A DNA stretch of 64,000 bases from Estrella lausannensis. Lineage in GTDB: Bacteria > Chlamydiota > Chlamydiia > Chlamydiales > Criblamydiaceae. Made by a program: the position numbers and the translations under genes. The first letter of the stretch is position 1. Each line of letters opens with the position of its first letter. The DNA is taken from contig NZ_CWGJ01000006.1 in NCBI RefSeq assembly GCF_900000175.1, positions 1 to 64,000 of the forward strand. The letters run 5' to 3'. Positions 8,419 to 17,600 of this stretch are shown piece by piece. The notes under the pieces were generated by a model. The model saw only the letters and a list, made by a program, of their open reading frames with translations, did not search any database and was not told where the DNA came from.

Positions 8419-8968
8419 ATTCGGCGGTTCGGGTGTCGACTTTAATCTTCTCGCCCTGGTCGACGAAAATGGGCACCTGCACTTTCGCGCCGGTTTCCAG
8501 TTTGGCTGGCTTCAATACTCTGCCTGAAGCTGTGTCGCCGCGAACGCCCGGATCGCACTCAACGATGAGCAGTTCCATGAACGTGGGAGGATCGATGTTG
8601 ACAGGTGCGCCTTTGTAGATCAGCACGCTGTATACAACGTCGTCTTTCAGCCACTGCCAGTTGTCGCCGATGTTTTCGTGGCGGATGGAGATCTGCTCGA
8701 AGGAGGCGTCGTCCATGAAGATGGCGGCATCGGCCTCTGTGTAGAGGAGGCGCATGTTGGCTTCGACTACGTCGGCCACTTCTGCTTTGTCGCCCGATTT
8801 GAATGTTCTTTCAATGACGCGGCCTGTCAGCAGGTTTTTCAGCTTGACGCGGTTGAACGCTTGGCCTTTACCAGGCTTTACGAACTCGTTGACGACGACT
8901 AGGTATGGCTGGTTATCGATTTCAAGCTTCACACCCGGCTTGAATTCGTTGGTGGAAATTTGTGGCAT
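8396..8968 (-). CDS. efp: Translation elongation factor P
   Basis: 190 residues from the ATG at 8968. That start gives the family N-terminus MPQISTNEFKPGVKLE; an upstream in-frame start would add seven unconserved residues. EF-P relieves ribosome stalling at proline runs. The modified loop is intact: VKPGKGQAF places a lysine at exactly position 34, the residue that EpmA lysylates. KOW-like N-domain and OB-fold C-terminal sequence (NWQWLKDDVVYSVL, VECDPGVRGDTASG) are recognisable. The gene is followed by epmA on the same strand. From memory, chlamydiae carry two efp genes; this one resembles the copy next to amn in C. trachomatis. Confidence 0.96.
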   Translation of the reverse strand: MPQISTNEFKPGVKLEIDNQPYLVVVNEFVKPGKGQAFNRVKLKNLLTGRVIERTFKSGDKAEVADVVEANMRLLYTEADAAIFMDDASFEQISIRHENIGDNWQWLKDDVVYSVLIYKGAPVNIDPPTFMELLIVECDPGVRGDTASGRVLKPAKLETGAKVQVPIFVDQGEKIKVDTRTAEYVSRVAS

Positions 8969-9133
8969 GGTAAGACCTCTAAATATCAAAGTTCAGAGGA
9001 GTACTTTATCAAATGATCATTTTTCTCCCAAGTAAAACCCGGATAGGGGAGAGGGGATGGGGGGTTGACAGTCCGTATTTCAATTTGATGTTTACAGACA
9101 AGAGGGAATAGTTAATCTTTTGATTATCAGCTC

Positions 9134-10167
9134 TTAAGAGATGGCGGGGTTGAGGATGACCTTTCCAGCCGTCATGTCATGATGATAGGCAAGGAGCGCC
9201 TCTTTCCACTCTTCAAATCCGACAGCGCTCTGAATTTTGGTTTTAAATTCCCCCTTTTCGATCAGATTTTGCACTGTGCGGAAAGAACGCACGGTCTTCA
9301 AGATACCGCTTTTTTGAATCCAATCGGTCAGCCAGAATCCCTCCACTTTTTTCATTTCGAAGATAAGACCCAAAGGAGCGATCTTTTCGCAGTGTTTTTC
9401 AGATAGCGAGCCGTAGACTAAAATACGCGACTGCGGGGGCATGGCGCTTAAAATCTGACCGGTCATCTCGCCGGCGACGGCATCAAAGGCGATTGTCGCT
9501 TTGAGGGAGCGTGCCATTTCTTTGAGTTTGGAAAAAAACTGCTCGTCGGTAGAGCTTAAGACCCATTTCTCGCCCGCTTCTTTAAGTTCAGCGATCTGTT
9601 CGGGCTTTCTGACGATATTGATGAGGGGAAGATGGTGCATTTTGGCAAGCACCTGCACCATGCGGCCGACCTGGCTTAGGGCTGCGGTTTGGATGATCGC
9701 TTTGTGGCCGCCTTGAAGCGCTTTTTCCATCATGCCGATAGCTGTCAGGGGGTTGATGATTAGCGCAGAGCCCTGCTCGCTCGACACTCCTCTTTTGAGG
9801 GGTATGCAGGTTCTTGCATCGGCGATGTAGTACTCTGCCCAAGTGCCGTCCCTTTCCGACTGGCCTCCGCAGGCGACTCTCCTGCCTTTCAGCCACCAGC
9901 CGAGGGCTCCGCCCCCGTTTTCGACGACAGTGCCGGCGCCTTCCCATCCCGGCACTGCGGGAAGCATCTTGCGGATGCCGTACTTGCCTTGTAAGAAGAG
10001 GAGGTCGGAGGGATTGCAGGGAGCGGCTGGGGATTGCGGGGAGCGGCTTCGATGCGGATCAGTACCTGGCCGGACTTGGGCTTCGGTATCGGTTTTTCTA
10101 CGACTTTCAAGCTTCGGATAGCCTCTTCGATATTTTGCTTGGTCTCGTCGATCTGTATCGCTTTCAT
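9134..10167 (-). pseudogene. Zinc-less alcohol dehydrogenase/quinone reductase-like gene, frameshifted
   Basis: The first part from the ATG at 10167 (MKAIQIDETKQNIEEAIRSL...VLIRIEAAP) is a typical start of the MDR (medium-chain reductase) superfamily. The remainder (EAAPCNPSDLLFLQGKYG, PGWEGAGTV, down to 9134) is in another frame. A 20-bp tandem duplication at 10009-10048 shifts the frame; removing one copy joins both parts into a continuous protein of about 338 residues. The downstream part keeps the cofactor-binding region (KAIIQTAALSQVGRMVQVLA) and the C-terminus. I call it a pseudogene. An internal start (MLPAVPGWEG at 9967) could express a fragment lacking the N-terminal catalytic domain, which is unlikely to be active. 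Confidence 0.85.
10009..10048. repeat. 20-bp tandem duplication
   Basis: GGATTGCAGGGAGCGGCT at 10011-10028 recurs at 10031-10048 with one A/G change, with a period of exactly 20. Since 20 is not a multiple of three, it frameshifts the oxidoreductase gene. Confidence 0.9.
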
Positions 10168-10251
10168 CTTACCGGGATCTCCTCTTCATGTTGGAGAAAT
10201 CCATACCACATAGAGGATTTTTCAAGGATTACTTTACTTTCTTCTGTGCAG

Positions 10252-11103
10252 TTACCTGGTCTTTCGATTGTTTTGAGCATTGAAACTTTGAGTTAGGCTC
10301 TCTCCCCATAAATACTCAAGCGCCACGCTCTCTCCATTGGCTGCTTTGGTCGCCCGAACGTGACCTTTGCCTCCTGTTTGTCCCAGAGTGTCGTGGTTCA
10401 GGATGGTATAAAAAGTTCCCTGTGAAGAAGCTACGAAATCCTCGGAGAAGTCTTTGTTTCCCATTTTAAATGACAAGGTGACGATTTCCCCCGGTTTAAA
10501 TTGACTCCCGTAGAGGTAGAAGATTTTCAAATCGTGCGTCAACATCGCCATGTATATTTTGCTGCCATCACTCCACTTGGCCTCGAGAGGATCGATTGCG
10601 CAGCTGGTCGCTAGGCAGCGGCTTTTGTCTTTCGAGAGAAGGGCATAGGACATCTCTTCGCCTTTCATCTGGAATCCAAGGGTAATGTTGACCTTCGATA
10701 GAGGGGACTTGTTCCGATCTGTTGTGACGAGCTCGCCTTCGGCATTGGCGATGAGGTTTGCTACGAACATAGTTTTTTGATCGATCCGAAACGCGTAGAG
10801 ATCAAACTCCTCTCCTGGTTTCATCTTAGGAGCATTCAAAATCATCATTTTGCTTCCCTGCCTGGAGAGGTTATCAAAGCCCTCTTCACTGCCGCCGAAA
10901 TGTTTCAGGAAATCTTCTTTGGTAAGAAAGGAATAGGTCATTTGATTACTGGGGTTTTCCCTCATCAGTTTACTTTTGACAATAGCATTTTCAATCGTTG
11001 CGAAATCCTCAATATCACAAGAATCATTGAATTTCTTCTGAGCCGTGTGACTTAGGTCTGGGCATGTGAGTGCTAGAGTGAGTATTAGAGCTAAATATCT
11101 CAT
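10252..11103 (-). CDS. Secreted protein of unknown function, paralogue A
   Basis: 283 residues with a clear N-terminal signal peptide (MRYLALILTLALTCPDLSHT). No known domain is recognised. The middle and C-terminal parts (FKPGEIVTLSFKMGN, then ANGESVALEYLWGESL) resemble the equivalent parts of the next gene upstream (YLPGESVVVEVKNYDE, SNGEKLTIGFPWGINL), so the two are diverged paralogues, probably beta-rich. Two cysteines (RCLATSC) could form a disulphide. It follows the 11138-11911 gene on the same strand after 34 bases, probably in one operon. Export to the periplasm or beyond is likely; the function is unknown. Confidence 0.7.
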   Translation of the reverse strand: MRYLALILTLALTCPDLSHTAQKKFNDSCDIEDFATIENAIVKSKLMRENPSNQMTYSFLTKEDFLKHFGGSEEGFDNLSRQGSKMMILNAPKMKPGEEFDLYAFRIDQKTMFVANLIANAEGELVTTDRNKSPLSKVNITLGFQMKGEEMSYALLSKDKSRCLATSCAIDPLEAKWSDGSKIYMAMLTHDLKIFYLYGSQFKPGEIVTLSFKMGNKDFSEDFVASSQGTFYTILNHDTLGQTGGKGHVRATKAANGESVALEYLWGESLTQSFNAQNNRKTR

Positions 11104-11137
11104 GAGTATCTTGTAATTTCCTTTGGGAGAATGGTTC

Positions 11138-11911
11138 TTAGTTGATGAAGTTGCTGTAAGCTTTTGGCCTTGAGCTATATTCTAAGCTGGGCAGGAGATT
11201 GATTCCCCATGGAAACCCAATGGTAAGTTTTTCACCATTGCTTCGTTGAACGGTGAAAATTTCCATTCCTCCATTTTTTCCTTCTACAGCAGGCATTAGG
11301 TAGGTAGCGGCTCCCGGCATGATTTTGGTAGAGCCTCTGATCTCTTCTCCTTCCGAGAACGAGATCGTACGCACCTCTTCACCCTCTTTAAAACCATCGA
11401 ATGAGACTTTATAGATACCACCCCTCAAATCGACCAGTTCAACTCTGATAACCGCAGAATCTTCCTTGCTGCTTTTCTCTATAGGGTAGGGGATGCATTT
11501 GAAGGAGTGCTTGAACGTCTCATCGTAGTTTTTCACTTCGACGACAACGGACTCGCCGGGTAAGTATCCACGGCTTGAGAGGATGTAGAAGGGAGCCTTC
11601 ATGCCATCGAGTTGATGCAGACCCGCCCCGATATACAACCAGTGCATTACTTTCACTCCGGGGATTTTCAGCTCTTTCAGGGCTGTTCTGTCGATCGTGA
11701 TGGAGTAAGGCTCTCCTTCTTTCGCCTCTTCGAAAAAGATCAATGTCTTGTAGTGGCCGGGAGAAGTAGCAGCCAGGTGCTTGTATTTCTTAGTTGAGAG
11801 TGCTTCCTTGGGGCTGATCTGAGTCGTCGTAATGCGCAGGGGCTCTCCGAAAACTTGTGCAGAACAGACGAGCAGGAGACATGCGAATATCTTGTAAATT
11901 GCTTTATTCAT
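11138..11911 (-). CDS. Secreted protein of unknown function, paralogue B
   Basis: 257 residues when started at the ATG at 11911, which gives the signal peptide MNKAIYKIFACLLLVCSAQV. The longer frame from 11962 adds a charged, non-signal stretch and is less likely. The rest is rich in beta-type sequence with repeated GE motifs (YLPGESVVVEVKNYDETF, DGFKEGEEVRTISFSEG) and a C-terminal SNGEKLTIGFPWGINLLPS that matches paralogue A. No catalytic motif is visible. It overlaps the truncated gene upstream (11904-12158) by eight bases. The function is unknown. Confidence 0.7.
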   Translation of the reverse strand: MNKAIYKIFACLLLVCSAQVFGEPLRITTTQISPKEALSTKKYKHLAATSPGHYKTLIFFEEAKEGEPYSITIDRTALKELKIPGVKVMHWLYIGAGLHQLDGMKAPFYILSSRGYLPGESVVVEVKNYDETFKHSFKCIPYPIEKSSKEDSAVIRVELVDLRGGIYKVSFDGFKEGEEVRTISFSEGEEIRGSTKIMPGAATYLMPAVEGKNGGMEIFTVQRSNGEKLTIGFPWGINLLPSLEYSSRPKAYSNFIN

Positions 11912-12158
11912 GTGGATTCGTTTGCTTTGTGTTAAGGTGATTTTCTTTTTTGAGATCTTCAATCTGGATAATCTTTAGAGCGTCTTGATAGGTTTCGGTC
12001 CGTATCTTTCTTAATGACCCTAATTTGCCCTTATCATCTAATCTGTAGTGAATTAGGTCGTTAGATGTTCTGACATGTGCTATGGTCTTCATCAAGCATC
12101 GGTGTTTTTGCATGGAATGGTTCCTGCGTTCTTCGGAGAAACAGACTACCTCATGCAC
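11904..12158 (-). pseudogene. Truncated paralogue of the 13987-14544 gene
   Basis: The last 50 or so residues (AHVRTSNDLIHYRLDDKG, TYQDALKIIQIED) align with the C-terminus of the 185-residue secreted protein at 13987-14544 (AYVTCFNGRIKYMVDDYG, DYQDALRIVQNQS). The signal peptide and N-terminal two thirds are missing. Upstream the sequence turns into a dispersed repeat (about 12113-12255) also seen near 630-660 and 6150-6200, which marks the truncation point. If expressed from the ATG at 12092 it would be a 62-residue cytoplasmic fragment. Confidence 0.6.
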
Positions 12159-12313
12159 TTTTTTATTTACATCATCAGACTTCTTTCACCTCTCCTGCAG
12201 AAATATTTACTCAACAAAGCATACGATTTCAGTTTGTGGACAGTCTCTAAGTTCTAATGAAAATTAGATGATTAACTATTGAAAATTTCAGACGAGAGGC
12301 GTTTGATAAAGGC

Positions 12314-13369
12314 ATGCAAAAGACATCAGTGAGCCGCCTTTCTTTCGTCGATCGTTATCTAACTCTTTGGATATTTCTAGCCATGCTGGCTGGGATCGGC
12401 TGTGGATATTTATATCCAAACATTCAGGCAGTTTTTAATAAATTTCAATTCGGCACGACCAATGTTCCAATAGCAATTGGTCTTATTCTTATGATGTATC
12501 CACCCCTTGCCAAGGTTAAATACGAGCAGATCGGAACTGTCTTTCGCAACTTTAGAGTTCTACTTTTGTCGTTAGTCCAAAACTGGCTTATTGGGCCAGT
12601 TCTGATGTTTATTCTGGCGATCATGTTCTTACCTCACCATCCCGATTATATGGCGGGTCTTATTCTTATTGGATTGGCCAGATGTATCGCCATGGTTATC
12701 GTATGGAATGATTTAGCCAAGGGAGATAGGGAATATTGCGCCGGCCTTGTGGCGTTTAACTCAATTTTTCAAATTCTCTTTTTCCCACTATACGCCTACG
12801 TTTTCATTACAATACTCCCTACGTTTTTTGGCCTAGATGGAAGTGTGGTGGATGTTTCCATCGGAGAAATAGCCTTTAGTGTTTTTATCTATTTAGGAAT
12901 TCCATTTTTAGCTGGAATTCTCACGAGAATTATCGGAATTAAACTCAAAGGAATAGAGTGGTACGAGAAGGTGCTGATCCCATTCATTTCTCCACTAACC
13001 CTTACTGCTCTTTTATTTACCATTCTGGTGATGTTTTCCCTGAAAGGTGAATTCATTGTGCAGCTTCCATTTGATGTTTTGATAGTAGCCTTGCCTTTGG
13101 CAATCTACTTCCTAATCATGTTCTTGCTATCGTTTTATTTGTCCTACAAGGCTGGAGCTAGTTATAAGCAGTCTGCAACCCTAAGTTTCACTGCAGCATC
13201 TAACAACTTCGAGTTGGCCATAGCTGTTGCAATAGCGGTTTTTGGTATCAATTCAGGACAAGCTTTTGTGGCGGTTATCGGACCGTTAGTCGAAGTACCT
13301 GTGTTGATAAGCCTCGTTCAGGTTTCTTTGTGGATTGAGAAAAAAGTCTATAGGGTTCGGAATGAATAG
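12314..13369 (+). CDS. arsB: Arsenite efflux permease, ACR3 family
   Basis: 351 residues with about ten hydrophobic segments. The sequence fits the ACR3 family of the bile/arsenite/riboflavin transporter superfamily: an N-terminal [49 protein letters not shown] (with the family's conserved cysteine) and the C-terminal [20 protein letters not shown]. It exports arsenite from the cytoplasm using the membrane potential. An AAAGG site precedes the ATG at 12314. It overlaps arsC by eight bases, so the two are translationally coupled. No ArsR-type repressor was seen on either side. The symbol acr3 is equally used for this family. Confidence 0.93.
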   Translation: MQKTSVSRLSFVDRYLTLWIFLAMLAGIGCGYLYPNIQAVFNKFQFGTTNVPIAIGLILMMYPPLAKVKYEQIGTVFRNFRVLLLSLVQNWLIGPVLMFILAIMFLPHHPDYMAGLILIGLARCIAMVIVWNDLAKGDREYCAGLVAFNSIFQILFFPLYAYVFITILPTFFGLDGSVVDVSIGEIAFSVFIYLGIPFLAGILTRIIGIKLKGIEWYEKVLIPFISPLTLTALLFTILVMFSLKGEFIVQLPFDVLIVALPLAIYFLIMFLLSFYLSYKAGASYKQSATLSFTAASNNFELAIAVAIAVFGINSGQAFVAVIGPLVEVPVLISLVQVSLWIEKKVYRVRNE

Positions 13370-13817
13370 AGATGTTGGCAAACTATCTCATCCATTAATC
13401 AAAAAGATTCTTTTTGTCTGCACGGGAAATTCCTGTCGCAGCCAGATGGCGGAAGGGTGGGTGAGGAAACTTAAATGTGACATTTTAGAGTCTTTTTCTG
13501 CTGGAATAGAAAAGCATGGAATCGATCCTGTGGCTGTCAGAGTAATGTCTGAAGCTGGAGTGGATATATCTACGCAGCGATCTAAGTTGATAAATGAGCT
13601 AGGCGAAAAAAATTTCGATTACGTCGTCACGATTTGTAATGATGCTAATGAAAAATGCCCGGTATTTCCAGGTGAATTCAAGCGTCTTCATCATAGTTTT
13701 GATAATCCACCTGTGTTATCGCGAAATACAAAGTCTGAGGAAGAGTCCTTAGCTATTTATCGACGTGTGCGAGATGAGATTAGAAGTTTTGTTGAAAATA
13801 TGCCCAACAACTTGTAG
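13362..13817 (+). CDS. arsC: Arsenate reductase, thioredoxin-coupled LMW-phosphatase type
   Basis: 151 residues from the ATG at 13362, which overlaps the arsB stop in the string AATGAATAG. The P-loop [18 protein letters not shown] carries the catalytic cysteine. A second pair (CNDANEKC) corresponds to the Cys82/Cys89 pair of thioredoxin-dependent arsenate reductases. It reduces arsenate to arsenite, which the upstream permease exports. This is the Staphylococcus/Bacillus ArsC type, not the glutaredoxin-coupled E. coli type. The pair lies on the strand opposite its neighbours and between two copies of the gene pair 11904/13987, which suggests it entered as a unit. Confidence 0.93.
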   Translation: MNRDVGKLSHPLIKKILFVCTGNSCRSQMAEGWVRKLKCDILESFSAGIEKHGIDPVAVRVMSEAGVDISTQRSKLINELGEKNFDYVVTICNDANEKCPVFPGEFKRLHHSFDNPPVLSRNTKSEEESLAIYRRVRDEIRSFVENMPNNL

Positions 13818-13986
13818 TGAGTGGTCCTGCACAGGACTTGATTGGAGAATTACAACCTATCCGACAACACTCGTCAGTGCCGGTAAAGCTTTCCTCAACA
13901 TCTTTCCTAAGAGCAGTGTTGCCTCTGAGATTTTCTATAGGAAATTGAGCCTAAATTGGGGGCAAGGTCACACTTTTTTATTCATG

Positions 13987-14544
13987 CTACTCTCTTTCGC
14001 TCGGTTGCGGTGCAAGATTAGGGCTTTGATTTTGGACAATTCTTAGCGCGTCTTGATAGTCTTCAAACAGTATTCCTCTATAAGGATTTAATCCTCCGTA
14101 GTCATCAACCATGTATTTGATTCGCCCATTAAAGCACGTAACATAAGCTATTTGATCTTCATCCTTTTTTGTAACATCTTTTCGACAGCAGATTCCTTTT
14201 GAATCAACAAATCGAATCGAGAATTCAATGTTTTTTTCGGTGAAGGGATAATTCAGTAGATACGGTCTGATGGATGGGTTGGTATTGTAACGGTTGAGAA
14301 GCTCTTGAAATAGAAAAACCATTAGGGTTCTTGCCTGATCTATTGAACCAGGGCCATTTGTGGCAACTCCTAAATGTATCATTTTAATTCCTTTCTGAGA
14401 GCTTCCTCCAACCGCCGTAATTGTTAACCCCCTTGGGCATAGAATCTCTGTTTGATAATCTTTTTGAATTTTGTTTGAGATTTTTTCGTATATTGGCTCA
14501 CTAGAAAATAATCCAAAAAAACCAAGGAATAGGGTGATAATCAT
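13987..14544 (-). CDS. Small secreted protein behind the RHS gene (candidate immunity protein)
   Basis: 185 residues with a short hydrophobic N-terminus (MIITLFLGFFGLFSS), likely a signal peptide. No family is recognised. It lies directly downstream of the RHS gene on the same strand, 129 bases after its stop, which is where an immunity gene is expected in polymorphic toxin loci. The C-terminal third is duplicated in the truncated gene at 11904-12158. Two adjacent cysteines (GICCRKD) and one further (YVTCFNG) could be oxidised in the periplasm. The immunity role is inferred only from position, export signal and the duplicated orphan copy. It could instead be an unrelated secreted protein. Confidence 0.6.
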   Translation of the reverse strand: MIITLFLGFFGLFSSEPIYEKISNKIQKDYQTEILCPRGLTITAVGGSSQKGIKMIHLGVATNGPGSIDQARTLMVFLFQELLNRYNTNPSIRPYLLNYPFTEKNIEFSIRFVDSKGICCRKDVTKKDEDQIAYVTCFNGRIKYMVDDYGGLNPYRGILFEDYQDALRIVQNQSPNLAPQPSERE

Positions 14545-14673
14545 AATTGCTTTCTTGAGTTTGATGTTTATATCTTAGGTTTTTTGTTTCATTTTGATCT
14601 AAAGCTGATATCCTTCAAGAAGACTTTTCATTCGGATCATTTGTTTGGTCGAGGCGGTAGAGATTATCAAATT

Positions 14674-17600
14674 TCAATATTTTCCTTGAGTTATTCGTTC
14701 ACTAATATCCTTTATAGCCTGTTGATACCCTTCTGACGTAACGAAGTGATCTGTAATCATCCCAAAGAAATTATCGGATTCCCAGCCGGTGCTAACTACT
14801 TCAGCGCCATTGCCAGCACAGAAAGGAGATGTGATTTTGGGCACAATATCTCTGGGATTCACATAGTTGACCGCCGATCTGAGGTCTCCTTTTGGGACTG
14901 CGTAAGCTGAGCCGATAGTGTACACAGAAACGCAAGCTCGTATCTCTGCTGGAAGAAGCTTAAGAGCTCTGTAAGTTTCCAACCCTCCTCGACTGTGACA
15001 AAGTATCTCAATGACCGGAGAAGAATAGCCAGCCTGCTTCATAGCAGTATATTTTTCCATAAGGTAGTTGGCAAATTCCTTTACTGCAGTAGTCTCTATA
15101 CCAACCATTTCATGAACAGCCACCAGACCATCGCTTAAAAATCCTTTAGATCGTGAACAGAACCATTCCCATTTGGCACCATCCATAGCTTGCGAGGCTG
15201 AGTGAGCAAGGATTTGAGCATTTGGATCATTAGCGTTCATTCCAGTTGTGGCAACACGTACCTTTCCCGGTATCTCTCGGGTTCCGACCGTTCCGTGTCC
15301 GATCGGGTCGGAGCGGACGTATTCATGATGGAACTCCTTTCCCTGCAGGACGCGTCCGGCGCCTTCAAAAGCATATTGGAAGGGGCTCGCGGGAAGGCAG
15401 TGCGTTGCGAAGCTCTCGATGCATTCACCGGCAAAAGAGAAGCAGTCGCGGACAAAGTCCATCCCTCGATCCAGCCAGGATCTTCCTTCCCGGTCGCCGG
15501 AGCATGTGCGGTCGTGGCGTGTGCTGAACAGCCCCCACAAGTCCACATACATCAGCGGGTTGTTCGCCACGTAGGCGTAGAGGTTGGGTCCGTCGCGGTC
15601 ACCTAAGGGATCTTTAGAGATAAAGCGGCCGCTTTCAGGGTCGTAGTAGCGTCTACCAAAGAAAATCAGGCCGCTCTCCGCGTCTTTCCGCTTGCTGGAA
15701 AAACCCCAGGAGATGGACGTGCCCTCTGCATGGATAGGCTCTCCGAAAGCCGAGTAACGATATGTAGCGGCAGTGGATCCGGTCTCGGCGTCGATCAAGC
15801 AGCAGATATTTCCGTTGTGGTCATGGACAGGGCAAAGTACCTTGCCCTCCTTTTCAATAGCGATGGAAGATCCTATCTCGGCACCCTGAGCAGTTCCTCC
15901 AAGGATGCGGATTTCACCCTCCTCGTCGTGTGTGCCCAGTTCATTTTGCCCTTGGTAGATGAAACGTATCTCTTTTTTGCCTTCAGTCTGTTTGGATATC
16001 CGGCGGTTCGTCTCGTCGTATCGATAGTGCGTTGTATTCTCCCCGTCGGAAAATTCGATCAGCCTGCCCGCTCCGTCATAGCGGAAGCGCAGTGTCTTTT
16101 CGGGTTTGATAACCTCGATTAAGTTGCCATCGGCATCATAGACGTAGTTGCGGTCCTTTCTCTCCAGGGTCTGGTTGAGGTCGTTAACGGTGTTGTTGTT
16201 GCCATCTTCGACGATACGGTTATTGAGAGAGTCGTAGGCATACAGGTGGCTGGAAGCTCCCGATTCAGAGGTCAGCTGGTTGAGGTCGTCATAGCGGAAG
16301 TCCTCCTGCAGCAAGCCGAAGCTATCCTCTATAATTCTTCCGAGCATATTGCCGGCTTCGTCATAAGAGGCAGAGTTCTCCTTCCATTCGTTAGAGAGGA
16401 TGTTTGTCACCCTTCCCATAACGTCGTATGTGCACGTGATCTCACCACCGTTCAGTGGGAGGCGGCCTTTTGTCAGCTTGCCGCGCCAATCATGGGATAG
16501 CGCTTCAAATCGGTAGTTAGTGCGCTTGACCTCCTTCAGCCGGGAACCTTCATAGCCATAGGCAACAGAAGAGCCGTCGGGGTAGGTGAATTCTGTTACC
16601 CGGTCTGCCAGGTCATAGGCGTAGCGGACGGTATAGCCGTTGCCAAGGGTCTCTTCGATCAGGCGGCTTTTGATATCGTAGCTTTTGCGGGTGGCTGTTT
16701 CAAAGATCCTGTCCTCAACAAAGACAGGATTATCCATCGCGTCGTAGCTATAGCAGTAGTCAAAAGAGGAGTCAGAAGACCACCAGCGCCTCAACTTTCC
16801 GAGCTCATCATAATCGAAAAGGATCTTCACTCCGCTGGGCTTGCTGATACAGTCTCGCTGCCCTAGCGCGTTATAGGTTACCGATGTGGTCTTTTCATCG
16901 GGTGAGCCAAAGGCCTCTATAACGTGTTCCAGTCGCCCAAGAGAGTCGTAGCGCCACGCCGTGATGACAGTGCGAAGCGCACGGTTTTCCGAAAAGACCG
17001 TATCGACTCTCTTTTCCCTGCCGCCTTTAGCGTTATAAAAAATCTTGGCAAGCTGGATAGTCTCACCAAGCGAATTTTTCTTTTCGATGCGGCTATCGAG
17101 GCCAAGGGAATTTTTCTCTACAACCGTGATGATCCCTTTGGGATCGATCGAGGTGACGCAGGTGCCTCTTTCGCCTTGTTCATTGACGTGGTTGAATTGA
17201 TATTCGATCCTGGTCGATAGCCCGAGCGGGTTGATTGTTTCGATAAGGTCGCCGCGGCCATTATAGGCGTAGCGGGTGATAGTTTCCTCGCCGCCTGAGA
17301 GGTGGGCTTCTAAGGTTTTTTTGCCAAGAGCGTTATATTCAAAGCGCACCCGGCTTTCAATGTGCCCGGAAAGAGACTTCACGCACTCTTCGGTGACTCG
17401 GCCGGCTACATCATAGGACAATTCTTTAACGATTGCATCCTGCGCGCTACTCCAGGTGACTTCTCTTGCCAGGCGTGAAAGGGAGTCATAGCTATATTCG
17501 GAAACTGAGGGGCCTACGCATTTTCTGATTAGGCGGCCGGCCCAGTCGTAATCATAGGTTTTTTTGCATCCCAGAGGATCCGTCTCTTCGATAAGGTGGG

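Noticed and set aside
13818-13986. Possible further ars gene after arsC
   Set aside because: A short frame continues behind arsC, but no ArsR, ArsH or aquaporin motif could be recognised.
15202-15606. Plus-strand open frames opposite the RHS gene
   Set aside because: They are shadows of the strongly biased RHS coding sequence. The minus-strand frame carries the RHS core motifs.
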